Positions 1 to 10,150 of a stretch of DNA of 64,000 nt are shown here, in pieces; the first letter of the stretch is position 1; each line of letters opens with the position of its first letter. The stretch comes from Nocardiopsis ganjiahuensis DSM 45031 (GTDB lineage Bacteria > Actinomycetota > Actinomycetes > Streptosporangiales > Streptosporangiaceae). The notes under the pieces were generated by a model that saw only the letters and a list, made by a program, of their open reading frames with translations, was not told where the DNA came from and did no database searches. The stretch spans positions 496,001 to 560,000 of the forward strand of contig NZ_ANBA01000009.1 of NCBI RefSeq assembly GCF_000341085.1. The letters run 5' to 3'. The position numbers and the translations under genes were made by a program.

Positions 1-3000
1 CGCGGAGCCGGTGAAGGACACGTCGATGGTGTCGGCGGGCAGGCCGGTGGCGCCGTAGCGCTTGGTGACCTCGTGGCCGAGCATGGTGCCGACGGTGCGG
101 TTGACGTTGCGGACCGGGAGTTCGAGCCTGACCGGTTGGCCGAAGTCGAGTGCGCCCTCACTGAGCTGGATGAGGGTGTTGTCCAGGGCCTTTTCGAGGC
201 CGTGCTCCTGGCCGCGCCGGTGGGAGCGGTGGTCGCCGGCGATGGGCTCGACCTCGTGCAGGATCGGCGACAGGTCCAGGCCCTGGGCCTTCCAGTGGCC
301 GACGGCCTCGGCGGTGTCGAGCAGGTCGACGGCGCCGATGGCCTCGTCGAGGCTGCGGAAGCCGAGCTGGGCGAGGTATTCGCGGACTTCCTGGGCGATG
401 AACTCGAAGAAGTTGACGACGTACTCGGCTTTGCCGGAGAACCGCTCGCGCAGGGCGGGGTTCTGGGTGGCCACGCCCACGGGGCAGGTGTCGAGGTGGC
501 AGACGCGCATCATGACGCAGCCGGAGACGACGAGGGGTGCGGTGGCGAATCCGTACTCCTCGGCGCCGAGCAGGGCGGCGACGACGACGTCGCGGCCGGT
601 CTTCATCTGGCCGTCGGTCTGGACGACGATGCGGTCGCGCAGGCCGTTGAGCAGCAGGGTCTGCTGGGTTTCGGCGAGGCCGAGTTCCCAGGGGGTGCCC
701 GCGTGCTTGAGCGAGTTGAGCGGCGAGGCGCCGGTGCCCCCGTCGTGGCCGGAGATGAGGACGACGTCGGCGTGCGCCTTGGACACGCCGGTGGCGACGG
801 TGCCCACGCCCGCTTCGGAGACCAGCTTGACGTGGACCCGTGCGGACGGGTTCGCGTTCTTGAGGTCGTGGATGAGCTGGGCGAGGTCCTCGATGGAGTA
901 GATGTCGTGGTGGGGCGGCGGCGAGATGAGGCCGACGCCGGGGGTGGAGTGGCGGGTGTCGGCCACCCACGGGTAGACCTTGTGGCCGGGCAGCTGGCCG
1001 CCTTCGCCGGGCTTGGCGCCCTGGGCCATCTTGATCTGGATGTCGTCGGCGTTGCTGAGGTAGTGCGAGGTGACGCCGAAGCGGCCGGAGGCGACCTGCT
1101 TGATGGCGCTGCGGCGCAGGTCGCCGTTGGCGTCGCGGGTGAAGCGGTCGGGGTCCTCGCCGCCCTCGCCGGTGTTGGACTTGCCGCCGAGGCGGTTCAT
1201 CGCGATGGCGAGGGTCTCGTGTGCCTCGGCGGAGATGGAGCCGTAGGACATGGCGCCGGTGGAGAAGCGCTTGACGATCTCCGAGACGGGCTCGACCTCG
1301 TCGATGGGGACGGGTTCGCGCACGCCCTCCTTGAGGCGGAAGAGCCCGCGCAGGGTCATGAGCTCGGCGGCCTGGTCGTCGACCTTGTTCGTGTACTCCT
1401 TGAAGATCTCGTACGAACGGCTCCGGGTGGAGTGCTGGAGCTTGAAGACGGTCTCGGGGTTGAACAGGTGGGGTTCGCCCTCGCGGCGCCACTGGTACTC
1501 GCCGCCGACCTCCAGGCGCCGGTGGGCGCTGGGGTTGGCGGTGTGGGCGCGGCGGTGGCGGATGGCGACCTCTTCGGCGAGGACGTCGAAGCCGACGCCG
1601 CCCAGGCGGGAGGTGGTGCCGGTGAAGCAGCGGTCGATGACCTCGTGGCCCAGGCCGAGGGCCTCGAAGATCTGGGCGCCGGTGTAGGAGCTGACCGTGG
1701 ACACGCCGATCTTGGACATGATCTTCAGGACGCTCTTGCCGAACGCCTTGACGACGTTGGCGACGGCCTGGTCGGCTTCGATGCCACCGATGACACCGCG
1801 CTCGACGAGGTCGCGGACGGTCTCCAGGGCCAGGTACGGGTTGACCGCGGAGGCGCCGTAGCCGATGAGGAGGGCCACGTGGTGGGCTTCGCGCACGTCG
1901 CCGGCCTCGATGAGCAGGCCGACCTCGGTGCGGGTCTTCTCGCGTACCAGGTGGTGGTGGACGTTGCCGGTCAGGAGCAGTGACGGGACGGGGGCGCGCT
2001 CGGCGTCGGCGCGGCGGTCGCTGAGGACGAGGATGTGGGCGCCGTCGGCGATGGCCGCGGAGACCTCGGTGTTGATCTCGTCCAGGCGGGCGGAGAGGGC
2101 GTCGCCGCCGCCGTCGACGGGGTAGGTGCCGTCGACGGTGTAGGTCTTCAGTGCCGGGTTGGTCCGCCCCGCGGCGACGATGGAGGCCAGCTGGGCCTGG
2201 TCGACGACCGGGGTGGGCAGGACGAGGCGCTGGGTGTCGCCGGGTGCCGCGTCGAGGATGTTGTGCTCGGCGCCGAGGAGCGTGGAGAGGCTGGTGACCA
2301 TCTCCTCGCGGATGGCGTCCAGCGGCGGGTTGGTGACCTGCGCGAAGTTCTGCGAGAAGTAGTCGAAGAGCTGGCGCGAGCGGTCGGACAGGGCCGCCAC
2401 GGGGGTGTCGGTGCCCATGGAGCCGATCGGCTCGGCGCCGGTGCGGGCCGTGGGGGTGAGGATGACGCGGAGCTCTTCCTCGGTGTAGCCGAACACCTGC
2501 TGGGCGCGGTTGAGGTCGGTGACCGGGGTGGGCTCGGCCTCGGGGAGGTCGGCCAGGCGCAGGATGCCGGAGTCGATCCACTCCTGGTAGGGGTGTTCGG
2601 CGGCGAGTTCGGCCTTGATCTCCTCGTCCTCGATGATCCGCCCCTGGGCGGTGTCGACGACGAAGATGCGGCCGGGCTGGAGCCGGCCCTTGCGGACGAC
2701 GGTGGCGGGGTCGATGTCGAGGACGCCGGCTTCGGAGGCCAGGACGACGAGGCCGTCGTCGGTGACCCAGTAGCGGCCGGGGCGCAGTCCGTTGCGGTCC
2801 AGGACGGAGCCGACGAGGGTGCCGTCGGTGAAGGACACCGAGGCGGGGCCGTCCCAGGGCTCCATGAGCGTGGAGTGGTACTCGTAGAAGGCCCGTACGG
2901 CCGGGTCCATCTCGGTGTGGTTCTCCCAGGGCTCCGGGATCATCATCAGGACGGCGTGGGGCAGGGAGCGGCCGCCGAGGTGGAGCAGCTCCAGGGCGTC

Positions 3001-3915
3001 GTCGAAGGACGCGGTGTCGGAGTCGTCGGGGTCGACGATGGGGAAGATGCGGTCGAGGTCGCCGGGGATGAGGTCGGTGGCGAGCTTGGCCTCGCGGGAC
3101 CGCATCATGTTCCGGTTGCCCTTGACCGTGTTGATCTCGCCGTTGTGCGCCACGAAGCGGAACGGGTGGGCGAGCGGCCAGGACGGGAACGTGTTGGTGG
3201 AGAACCGGGAGTGGACCAGGGCCAGGCCGGAGCTGTAGCGGCGGTCGGACAGGTCCGGGAAGAACGGCTCCAGCTGCGGGGTGGTGAGCATGCCCTTGTA
3301 GGCGATGGTGCGCGGGGACAGGCTCGGGAAGTAGACGTCGGTCTCGTGCTCGGCGCGCTTGCGGACGCAGTAGGCGTGGCGCTCGAGGGCGATTCCGGTG
3401 AGGCCCTCGGTGGGGGTGCCCTCGGTGCCGGCGATGAAGATCTGCCCGAAGTAGGGCATGACCTCGCGGGCGGCGGGCCCGCTGTACTGGGGCTCGAAGG
3501 GGACCTCGCGCCAGCCGAGGAGGGTCAGGCCCTCGTCGGTGACGATGGCGTTGATCTTCTCCACGGCGGCGGCGCGCTCGGCGGCGTCGGAGGGGAGGAA
3601 GCCGATGCCGGTGGCGTAGGCGCCGGCGTCGGGGAGCGGGAAGTCGCAGACCTCGGTGTAGAGCTCGTGCGGAACCTGGGTGAGGATGCCCGCGCCGTCG
3701 CCGTCGTCGGGGTCGGCGCCGGAGGCTCCGCGGTGGTCCAGGTTGCGCAGTACGGTGAGCGCCTTCTGCACGATGTCGTGGCTGCGACGTCCAGTCAGGT
3801 CGGCGACGAAGCCCACTCCGCAGGCGTCGTGCTCGAAGGTGGGGTCGTACAGGCCCTGGGGTGTGGCGGTCGCGTTCGTTCGGACGGACGAACGCCGCAC
3901 GTTTCCAGCAGGCAT
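1..3915 (-). CDS. gltB: glutamate synthase large subunit, 3' end cut by window edge
   Basis: Glutamate synthase (GOGAT) large chain: hydrolyses glutamine and transfers the ammonia to 2-oxoglutarate in the cytoplasm, with the GltD small subunit supplying electrons from NADPH. The ATG at 3915 has a strong AGGAGGG site just upstream. The N-terminal class II amidotransferase nucleophile is Cys32 in EHDACGVGF, after a propeptide of 31 residues. Near the other end the Fe-S cluster cysteines are visible around 480-525 ([13 protein letters not shown], encoded on the minus strand). 1305 codons are present; family members are about 1500, so roughly 200 residues of the GXGXG domain lie outside the window. 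gltD would be expected next, beyond the left edge. Confidence 0.97.
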   Translation of the reverse strand, partial: MPAGNVRRSSVRTNATATPQGLYDPTFEHDACGVGFVADLTGRRSHDIVQKALTVLRNLDHRGASGADPDDGDGAGILTQVPHELYTEVCDFPLPDAGAYATGIGFLPSDAAERAAAVEKINAIVTDEGLTLLGWREVPFEPQYSGPAAREVMPYFGQIFIAGTEGTPTEGLTGIALERHAYCVRKRAEHETDVYFPSLSPRTIAYKGMLTTPQLEPFFPDLSDRRYSSGLALVHSRFSTNTFPSWPLAHPFRFVAHNGEINTVKGNRNMMRSREAKLATDLIPGDLDRIFPIVDPDDSDTASFDDALELLHLGGRSLPHAVLMMIPEPWENHTEMDPAVRAFYEYHSTLMEPWDGPASVSFTDGTLVGSVLDRNGLRPGRYWVTDDGLVVLASEAGVLDIDPATVVRKGRLQPGRIFVVDTAQGRIIEDEEIKAELAAEHPYQEWIDSGILRLADLPEAEPTPVTDLNRAQQVFGYTEEELRVILTPTARTGAEPIGSMGTDTPVAALSDRSRQLFDYFSQNFAQVTNPPLDAIREEMVTSLSTLLGAEHNILDAAPGDTQRLVLPTPVVDQAQLASIVAAGRTNPALKTYTVDGTYPVDGGGDALSARLDEINTEVSAAIADGAHILVLSDRRADAERAPVPSLLLTGNVHHHLVREKTRTEVGLLIEAGDVREAHHVALLIGYGASAVNPYLALETVRDLVERGVIGGIEADQAVANVVKAFGKSVLKIMSKIGVSTVSSYTGAQIFEALGLGHEVIDRCFTGTTSRLGGVGFDVLAEEVAIRHRRAHTANPSAHRRLEVGGEYQWRREGEPHLFNPETVFKLQHSTRSRSYEIFKEYTNKVDDQAAELMTLRGLFRLKEGVREPVPIDEVEPVSEIVKRFSTGAMSYGSISAEAHETLAIAMNRLGGKSNTGEGGEDPDRFTRDANGDLRRSAIKQVASGRFGVTSHYLSNADDIQIKMAQGAKPGEGGQLPGHKVYPWVADTRHSTPGVGLISPPPHHDIYSIEDLAQLIHDLKNANPSARVHVKLVSEAGVGTVATGVSKAHADVVLISGHDGGTGASPLNSLKHAGTPWELGLAETQQTLLLNGLRDRIVVQTDGQMKTGRDVVVAALLGAEEYGFATAPLVVSGCVMMRVCHLDTCPVGVATQNPALRERFSGKAEYVVNFFEFIAQEVREYLAQLGFRSLDEAIGAVDLLDTAEAVGHWKAQGLDLSPILHEVEPIAGDHRSHRRGQEHGLEKALDNTLIQLSEGALDFGQPVRLELPVRNVNRTVGTMLGHEVTKRYGATGLPADTIDVSFTGSA

Positions 3916-4494
3916 CTACCCTCCTGTCGTCTTAGATCGGCTTCGTGAAAAGCGCATCCGGGACGACGTTGGCCCTGCTGCGTGCGTGATGCTGTTGTGT
4001 CCGCCTGGGGCGGGGTTCCCGGCTGTGCGGGGTGCCCGGTCCGGTTCACCGTGTTGCGTGCACGTCTTCGTGTCGCCGGTGGTGGTCGGGCTGCCCGCTG
4101 CGGGCAGGTTCTCTTATACATGCTGGTCCAGCCCCGATGCGAATCGAAGGTCTAGACCAGGTGGCGCCGCGGTGCGCCGTCGCTTCTTGCGTGCCCGATC
4201 TGTGGAAGGTGACACGCGTCCCTCTCGGATTCAGGTCCGATGAGAGCTGGCCTAGCCGGTTTTTCCACGAGGGAACCCTGCTAAACCTCCCAAAGTGGGT
4301 AAAACCCCGACTGGAGGTCGGTTCTTCACCCCGGGCAGCACGGCGAAGCGCGCCGCTCACCCACATTACCCCGGCGTTAACGCCGCGCCCAAGGGGGGAG
4401 GAAGTGACGCGAGGAGTGATATCTCCCTCATCCGCGACGAACCACCCTGACCTGCGTCACCGGTGTGGCCCGCGAGGCGTGGGAGGATCGCGGA
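3916..4494. other. divergent intergenic region gltB / polyamine synthase homologue
   Basis: 579 bp between two divergently transcribed genes, so it should carry both promoters. It is visibly more AT-rich than its surroundings around 4110-4300. I see no convincing ORF with a ribosome binding site, no tRNA and no long hairpin. A GTTAAC-n6-GTAAT arrangement near 4366-4381 loosely recalls a GlnR nitrogen-regulator box, which would make sense for gltB, but the match is too weak to call. Confidence 0.5.
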
Positions 4495-6372
4495 ATGGCA
4501 GGACACCCGACTTCCCCCGGCCCGGACGAGTCCGGAGCCGACACCCCGAACGAAGCCACCCGCGTACCCGGAGTCCCGGTTCTGGAGACACCCGCGGCCC
4601 TTCGGCCCGACGAACGCCCGTCCCGGCTATCCGGCCCTCCCCACCCGCCCCTCCCCGAGGCGGCGCAGGACTTCCTGCGCGCGCACGGCCCCGACGCCCC
4701 GCGGCCCAGGCTGATCCTGTCGCTGCTCTCCGACGGGCGGTGGTGGAGCGCCAACGACCTGGTGCGCGCGGGCGGTGTCGCGTACGCCGTGGTGTCCTCC
4801 CTGCTCAAGGAGCTGGAGGCCGCCGGGGAGCTGGTGCGCGAACCCGGCGGCGACCGGTGCCGGCTGGCCCGCCCCGGCCACTACACGGGGGCGACGGCCC
4901 CGGTGCTCGCCGACCCGGTGGCCCACCTGCTCTCGGACCATCCCCGGGCAGCCGCGGAACTCGTGCGGGCGGTCGCCGAAGGACCTTCCTCGGACCTGGA
5001 CCTGGACCACGTGTCCGCGACCGCCGAGACCGCCCTTCGCCGGGCGCTGTTCCTGGCCACCCGGTTCGACCTGCGCCAGCGCACGGTCCTGTGCGTGGGC
5101 GACCACGACCTGACGTCGGTGGCCCTGACCCTGGTGGAGCCCGGGGCGCGGGTGGAGGTCGTGGACCTGGACGAGCGGGTGCTGGCCCACATCGACGCGG
5201 TGGCCGACCGGCTGGGGCTGGCGGTGCGCACGCACAGCGCCGACCTGCGGCTGGGGCTGCCCCCGGTGCTGAGGGAGAGCTCCGACCTGGTGTTCACCGA
5301 CCCGCCCTACACCCCCGACGGGGTGGAGCTGTTCGTACGGCGCGGGGTGGAGGGTCTGTCCGACCCCAAGCGCAGCCGGGTGCTGGTGGCCTACGGGGCC
5401 AGTGAGACCACCCCGAAGCTGGCCGCCGCGACCCAGGCGCGACTCGTGCGGTCGGGGCTGCTCATGGAGGCGGTGTGGCCGGACTTCAACCGGTACCTGG
5501 GCGCGGAGTCGATCGGCGCCGCCAGCGACCTGTACGTGCTGCGGCCGCTCGCACGCACCCTGCCCTCCCCCGGCGGCGACGCCTCCCGGGTGTACAGCCA
5601 GGGGGTCAACGCCAAGGAGGCGCGGGGCGGGCTGGACGTGGAGCGGGCCTCGGCGGTACTGGACCGGGTCACCGAGCTGGTGCGCGCCCGGGGCGCGCAG
5701 GGCGCAGAGGGCCCTTCGGGGGACGGAAGCGCCGAGGCCGTCGAGAGCGCCGGGCCTGACGAGGGCGTTGTCCCCGCCCTGGTCGGCGACTGGCCGCGGG
5801 AGGTCACCAAGGAGGTGCGGGTACGCCTTTCCACGTGGATGAACTCCCCCACCGCCGTCGGGACGTGCGCGGTGGTCAACCTCACCGGCGGGTGGGAGCG
5901 GTTGGCCGCCCGGGCGGCGCTGGCCGCGACCACCGACGACACCTTCGTGCTGGTGCCCTCGTCCTCGCGTTGGGTGCGCGACGAGGCGGGCCAGCGCGCG
6001 TTCCGCGCCATGGTCGAGCCCGGGAGGCGGGTGCGGTTCCTGCGGGGGCTGGGCGCCCCGGACCTGACCGCGATCCGGTTGACGCGCAACCCGGAGCCGG
6101 GCGGGAGCACCGGCCGGTTGCTGGCCCACGTGCAGGGCAGCGCGCACGGCACGCTGACCACGACGCTGCGGACGGGTCTGGTGGAGGTGTCGGCCTGGCG
6201 GGGGCGACCGGCCAACAAGCGTACGGCCCGGCACGCGGTGGCGTCGGCTCCGGACTGGGTGGCCGGGCACAGCCTGTTGGACCTGCCCGAGCACCGCTTC
6301 TCGGAGCTGCGGGTCCTGGCCTCGGAACTGGTGGCGCGGGTGGAGGAGATCCAGGCGGAGAGCCGGACCTAG
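4495..6372 (+). CDS. branched-chain polyamine synthase (BpsA/DUF43)-like protein with extra C-terminal domain
   Basis: Resembles N4-bis(aminopropyl)spermidine synthase, which adds aminopropyl groups from decarboxylated SAM to spermidine. Residues about 75-130 form a winged-helix-like N-terminal domain (SANDLVRAGGVAYAVVSSLL). A Rossmann methyltransferase-type core follows, with GDHDLTSVAL near residue 202, VVDLDERVLAHID, and FTDPPYTPDG near residue 267. As I recall the family, the first motif is GDDD-type, so the His here may affect activity. About 200 residues after position 400 (a linker, then LSTWMNSPT...) are not part of archaeal BpsA of about 350 residues, and I do not recognise them. ATG 4495 is preferred over GTG 4465 because GGGAGGA lies 8-9 bases before it. 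625 residues. It stands alone, divergent from gltB. Confidence 0.75.
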   Translation: MAGHPTSPGPDESGADTPNEATRVPGVPVLETPAALRPDERPSRLSGPPHPPLPEAAQDFLRAHGPDAPRPRLILSLLSDGRWWSANDLVRAGGVAYAVVSSLLKELEAAGELVREPGGDRCRLARPGHYTGATAPVLADPVAHLLSDHPRAAAELVRAVAEGPSSDLDLDHVSATAETALRRALFLATRFDLRQRTVLCVGDHDLTSVALTLVEPGARVEVVDLDERVLAHIDAVADRLGLAVRTHSADLRLGLPPVLRESSDLVFTDPPYTPDGVELFVRRGVEGLSDPKRSRVLVAYGASETTPKLAAATQARLVRSGLLMEAVWPDFNRYLGAESIGAASDLYVLRPLARTLPSPGGDASRVYSQGVNAKEARGGLDVERASAVLDRVTELVRARGAQGAEGPSGDGSAEAVESAGPDEGVVPALVGDWPREVTKEVRVRLSTWMNSPTAVGTCAVVNLTGGWERLAARAALAATTDDTFVLVPSSSRWVRDEAGQRAFRAMVEPGRRVRFLRGLGAPDLTAIRLTRNPEPGGSTGRLLAHVQGSAHGTLTTTLRTGLVEVSAWRGRPANKRTARHAVASAPDWVAGHSLLDLPEHRFSELRVLASELVARVEEIQAESRT

Positions 6373-6394
6373 GGCCTGGGCGCAGGGCCCGTGC

Positions 6395-6443
6395 ACGGAA
6401 GCGGGGCCCGGCGGGACGTGTGTCCCCCGGGCCCCGCTTCCGT
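6395..6443. terminator. long GC hairpin between convergent genes
   Basis: Perfect 17-bp inverted repeat (6395-6411 with 6427-6443), extended inward by a further GGGAC/GTCCC pair around a GTGT loop. It lies 22 bp after the polyamine synthase homologue stop and 60 bp from the end of the minus-strand gene at 6504, so it can serve both. Confidence 0.75.
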
Positions 6444-6503
6444 ATCCGCGCCCAGCTATCCGGCTGGGCCCTTGTCCACCTGCGCCCTCATCCAGCCAGG
6501 CCC

Positions 6504-7496
6504 TTATTCACCCGGGCCGACCGGGGCCTCGACCTGGTCGTCGGCCGGGGGCTGGTCCTCCAGGGGCGGGTCCTCGACCAGTCCCTCCTCGGTGCCCTCC
6601 TCCGTGCCGGTCTCGGTCGGCTCGCCGTTGTCGAGCTCGCCCAGGCGCCGGAAGAAGGGGTTGCGGAAGTTGGCCAGGGTCACCAGGGGGGTGACCAGGC
6701 TGACCCGCTCCTCGACCGATTCGGAGTCGGTGGGCTGGACCCAGATCACCACGAGGTAGTGGCCGGTGATGATCGCGTCGGCGGCGCTGTAACCGCTGCC
6801 GAGGCGGTCGAAGGGGTCGTTGCCCGTGGGTGAGAGGACGAAGCCCGGGTCGACCGGCTCCTCGCCCTCCTCGGTCTCGGGCAGCTCCATGGCACGGGCC
6901 ACGGCGCGGCTGGCCTCGATGTCGGCCAGGTTGAACACCGCGACCACACCGAAGACGTCGTCGTCCGAGAGGTAGGTGGCGCGTCCCGCCTGGGTGCAGT
7001 CCGCGTCGGCCAGGGCCTGCTGGACCTGCTCGCCCCAGACCGCGGCCGAGCAGTCCTCGGTCAGCTCCGATTCACGCATGGTGAAGTCGAGGCTCTGGCC
7101 GGAGATCTCGGAGTTGTGCCGCTCGAACAGCTCGCCCTCGTTCAGGGGGCGGGAGTCGTCCTCCCGGGAGGCCAGCACCGTGTTCATGTTGCTGTCCTGG
7201 GAGTCCTGGACCTTGTACAGGGCCGGGCGGGTCTCCTGGGCGGCCTGCTCCCCGGCGTCGTCTCCGGAGAGTTGGAAGTACAGCACCGTGCCAAGGGCGA
7301 TGAGCGCCACGACCAGCGCGCCGATCAGGAGGGGCAGCATCCGGCCGAAGCGCCGGGGCTCCTTCTTGCGTCGGCCGCCGTTCTTGCGGCGCCCACCCGC
7401 CCGGCTGTCGGTGGACGGGGCTGGGAGCTCGTCGGACTCGCTGCTTTTCCTCCGGCGGCCCGGCCTGCCAGGCGTCGGCGGTTCAGAAGGGGACAC
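6504..7496 (-). CDS. membrane-anchored protein of unknown function, paralogue 1
   Basis: 330 residues. A basic, low-complexity cytoplasmic N-terminus (about 1-50, RRK-rich) is followed by one transmembrane helix (MLPLLIGALVVALIALGTVL) and an extracytoplasmic domain. That domain shares a clear pattern with the product of 7696-8877: a Ser-Glu-Leu/Val-Thr segment, Cys, VWGE, a second Cys about 20 residues later, then GYS...GHYL..V.WV. The two cysteines could form a disulfide. The C-terminal tail is acidic. GTG 7496 has AAAGG about 8 bases upstream. Function unknown. The pair sits downstream of lgt and the DsbA-like gene on the same strand, which fits an exported, disulfide-bonded product. Confidence 0.8.
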   Translation of the reverse strand: MSPSEPPTPGRPGRRRKSSESDELPAPSTDSRAGGRRKNGGRRKKEPRRFGRMLPLLIGALVVALIALGTVLYFQLSGDDAGEQAAQETRPALYKVQDSQDSNMNTVLASREDDSRPLNEGELFERHNSEISGQSLDFTMRESELTEDCSAAVWGEQVQQALADADCTQAGRATYLSDDDVFGVVAVFNLADIEASRAVARAMELPETEEGEEPVDPGFVLSPTGNDPFDRLGSGYSAADAIITGHYLVVIWVQPTDSESVEERVSLVTPLVTLANFRNPFFRRLGELDNGEPTETGTEEGTEEGLVEDPPLEDQPPADDQVEAPVGPGE

Positions 7497-7518
7497 CCAA
7501 AGGACCTTTCCGTGGATG

Positions 7519-7547
7519 CGGGCCGGTCACGCGAGGTGACCGGCCCG
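7519..7547 (-). terminator. 12-bp hairpin after paralogue 2
   Basis: Perfect inverted repeat 7519-7530 / 7536-7547 with a 5-base loop, lying between the two paralogous minus-strand genes. It probably ends transcription of the upstream gene (7696-8877), leaving paralogue 1 with its own promoter in 7548-7695 or dependent on read-through. Confidence 0.65.
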
Positions 7548-7695
7548 GTTGCGCTCGGGAGTCGAGGGGGATGTCTCCCGCCTCGTCACGACCCAGGGCC
7601 GTGCTCCTGGAGCATCCGCGGAACACACCCTAGCGGGCGGGTCGATCTGTCCGAGATCCTATCGGGGCGCCCGACAGGGCCGGACAGTTCCGTTC

Positions 7696-8877
7696 CTACT
7701 CCCCCTCGTCCTCGGGGTTGTGCGCGACGACCTCGTCGTAGACGAAGGAGAACGCGCTCTGGGAGACCACGCTCGCGGTGGCGATGCCGGCGTCGTCCCC
7801 GGGCGGGGAGCCGTCCGCGGCCGCGACCCAGTACACGGCCAGGTAGTGGCCCATGACCTGGGTGGTGGCCTGGCTGTAGCCGTCCTGGAGCCCTTCGACG
7901 CCCTCGACCTCGCGGGGCAGCAGGAACCCGGGCCCGGTCTCGGTGTTGGCGGGGTCGATGGCGGCGGCCACCTCGGTGGCGCTCTCGCTGTCGGAGAGGT
8001 CGAACAGGGTCACCTGGGCGACGTACTCCTCATCGGAGTCGGTGTAGACACCGGAGGCCGCGTTGAGGCAGTTGGCGTCCAGGAGGCTCTGTCCCAGCTC
8101 CTCGCCCCACACCAGGGAGGTGCAGGAGTCCGTGACCTCGGAGTCGCGCAGCTGCAGGTCCATCCCGGCCATGTCGAGCTCCTCGACCGGACCGAACACG
8201 GCCTCCTGGGTCATGGGTTCGACGTCGTCGGGACGCTGGTCGATGGAGCCGAACACGTCGGGGCGGTCGGGCTCGAACAGGTAGAGCTCCGGTGTGATGG
8301 TGCTGTGCCCTTCGGGCGGGGCGACGACGCTGTCCTCGCCTCCGGCGGTGTTGCCGCCGGTCCCGGTGACGAGCTGGTAGGTCAGCACGCCCAGGAGGGC
8401 GACCAGAGCGATACCGAAGGCGCCCAGCAGCACGCCCAGCACGGCGGTGCCGCGCTTGCGCTTGCTCTGTTCGGCGAGGGTGTAGACGATCTGGTTGGGC
8501 CGCTCACCCAGGACCGACACCTTCTTGATCGCGGACGCGGAGAAGGCGGAGACGCGTCCCACGCCCTTCCTGTCCTTGCCCTTGCGCCGCCCCTGGCGGC
8601 CCGCGGCACGGCCGGACTCGTGGGCCCGGTCCTCCTCGGTGTCCTGGTCGTCCCCGTACCCGGAGTCGGGGTCGTCGTCATAGCCGTCGTGGTCGGCCTC
8701 GGCCCGGGCCGGGGCGTGACCGTACTCGGCGGAGAAGTCCTCCTCCGGGTCGTACTGGTCCTCGTACCCGTCCTCGGGGCCGTAGTCGTCGACGTGCTCC
8801 TCGGTGCGGGCGCTGGCGGCGCGGCGGGATCCGCCGCGCCGACGTCTGCGTCCGTATCCGGACTCGGCTCTGCTCAC
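7696..8877 (-). CDS. membrane-anchored protein of unknown function, paralogue 2
   Basis: 393 residues from GTG 8877, which has GAGAAAG just upstream; TTG 8889 in frame is a less likely start. A long charged cytoplasmic N-terminus of about 160 residues (Arg-rich, then Asp/Glu/Tyr-rich, then basic) precedes one transmembrane helix (VLGVLLGAFGIALVALLGVL) and an extracytoplasmic domain. That domain is homologous to paralogue 1: DSEVTDSC, VWGEELGQSLLDANC, SESATEVAAAI, GHYLAVYWV. It keeps the same two cysteines. It lies about 105 bp downstream of lgt on the same strand. I do not recognise a named family. Confidence 0.8.
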   Translation of the reverse strand: MSRAESGYGRRRRRGGSRRAASARTEEHVDDYGPEDGYEDQYDPEEDFSAEYGHAPARAEADHDGYDDDPDSGYGDDQDTEEDRAHESGRAAGRQGRRKGKDRKGVGRVSAFSASAIKKVSVLGERPNQIVYTLAEQSKRKRGTAVLGVLLGAFGIALVALLGVLTYQLVTGTGGNTAGGEDSVVAPPEGHSTITPELYLFEPDRPDVFGSIDQRPDDVEPMTQEAVFGPVEELDMAGMDLQLRDSEVTDSCTSLVWGEELGQSLLDANCLNAASGVYTDSDEEYVAQVTLFDLSDSESATEVAAAIDPANTETGPGFLLPREVEGVEGLQDGYSQATTQVMGHYLAVYWVAAADGSPPGDDAGIATASVVSQSAFSFVYDEVVAHNPEDEGE

Positions 8878-8982
8878 GGTCTTTCTCAATCGTCAACCCG
8901 TGGTCTGCTCGACTGGTGCGGGAAAAGCCGTACGGCGCGGTCGGCCACGGGCCGGTGCGCCTCGGTTCGGTGTTGTCCCGCT

Positions 8983-10101
8983 CTACTCGGGCTTCGACCC
9001 GGAGTTGTCCCCGCCCTTGTCGGCGTCGTCCTCCGTCGAGCCCTCGCTACTAGATCGCTCAGGGCTCGGGTGGTATTCCGTGCCGGCGCCCTCGGAAGAG
9101 CCCGTGGCCTGGTCGAACACCGAGTCGTCGGTGTCAACCGCGCTGTAGACAGTGCCTTCCTCGGTGGTCGCGCCGTCGGTTGTGTCTCCGAACACCTGGG
9201 TTCCGGCGTCGTGACCGTGGGGGACGACGGCGGTGGAGAAGGAGTCGATGCGGCGGCCGGCCCAGACGAAGTAGGCCAGAGCGCCGACGAAGACGGCGAC
9301 GGAGGTCCAGTTGTTCAGGCGCAGGCCGAAGAAGTCGTTGGCCGGGTCGACGCGCAGGTACTCGATCCAGAACCGGCCGACGCAGTAGCCCATGACGTAG
9401 AGGGCGAAGAGGCGGCCGCCCTGGAGGGAGTTCTCGAAGCGGCGCCCGAGATAGGCCAGGAGGACGGCCAGGGCCACGCACCACAGGGACTCGTAGAGGA
9501 AGGTCGGGTGGTAGGTGGTGACGCCGACCTCCATGCCCGCCCGCATGTGGCCTTCGGGGGTGGGGTAGATCTCGAGGGCCCAGGGCAGGTCGGTGGGGCG
9601 GCCGAAGAGTTCCTGGTTGAAGTAGTTGCCCCAGCGGCCGATGCCCTGGGCGAGGGGGATCGTGGGGGCGATCGCGAAGGAGAGCTTGGACATCGACAGT
9701 CCGCGCTTGCGGGCGACCAGCCACACGCCGACGGCGCCGAGGGGGACGGCACCCCAGATACCCAGGCCGCCGTTCCAGATGTAGAGGGCCTGGATGGGTT
9801 CCTTGCCCTCGCCGAAGTACAGTTGCGCGTCACTGATGACGTGGTACAGACGGCCGCCGATCAGGCCCAGGATCACGGCCCAGACCGCCATGTCCATGAT
9901 CGTGCCGGGCTCGCCCCCCATCGCCTTCCAGCGGCGCTCGCTCCAGAAGACCGCGACGATGACCCCGGCCAGGATGCACAGGGCGTAGAAGTGGATCTGG
10001 AACGGCCCGATGGGGATCGCGTTGATCTCGGGGCTGGGAATGGCCGCGAGGGCGCGACCGAACTCGGCCGCACCCTCGGAAGCTGTCGACGACAATGTCA
10101 C
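8983..10101 (-). CDS. lgt: prolipoprotein diacylglyceryl transferase
   Basis: Transfers diacylglycerol from phosphatidylglycerol to the lipobox cysteine of prolipoproteins in the cytoplasmic membrane, the first step of lipoprotein maturation. The signature GRWGNYFNQELFG and several transmembrane segments are evident from about residue 35 to 285. About 85 residues of acidic, Ser/Thr/Gly-rich tail follow (DTTDGATTEEG..., STEDDADKGG), which is longer than in most Lgt proteins. GTG 10101 is chosen because an earlier ATG at 10179 would overlap the upstream dsbA-like gene by 29 bases and add non-conserved residues; the start is not certain. The gene follows the DsbA-like gene by 49 bp. lspA, the next enzyme of the pathway, is at 56797. 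Confidence 0.93.
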   Translation of the reverse strand: MTLSSTASEGAAEFGRALAAIPSPEINAIPIGPFQIHFYALCILAGVIVAVFWSERRWKAMGGEPGTIMDMAVWAVILGLIGGRLYHVISDAQLYFGEGKEPIQALYIWNGGLGIWGAVPLGAVGVWLVARKRGLSMSKLSFAIAPTIPLAQGIGRWGNYFNQELFGRPTDLPWALEIYPTPEGHMRAGMEVGVTTYHPTFLYESLWCVALAVLLAYLGRRFENSLQGGRLFALYVMGYCVGRFWIEYLRVDPANDFFGLRLNNWTSVAVFVGALAYFVWAGRRIDSFSTAVVPHGHDAGTQVFGDTTDGATTEEGTVYSAVDTDDSVFDQATGSSEGAGTEYHPSPERSSSEGSTEDDADKGGDNSGSKPE

Positions 10102-10150
10102 TGCTCTGCTCTCGGGTTCGCCCCGCACGCGGGGGGTCTGTTCAGGGGTT

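Noticed and set aside
73..1983. Long open frame on the plus strand opposite gltB
   Set aside because: It mirrors gltB codons (GC-rich third positions create open antisense frames), has composition typical of shadows (Gly/Val/Asp/Leu runs) and no ribosome binding site.
4366..4381. Possible GlnR box upstream of gltB
   Set aside because: Only the GTTAAC part resembles the consensus; too weak to list as a site without a matrix score.
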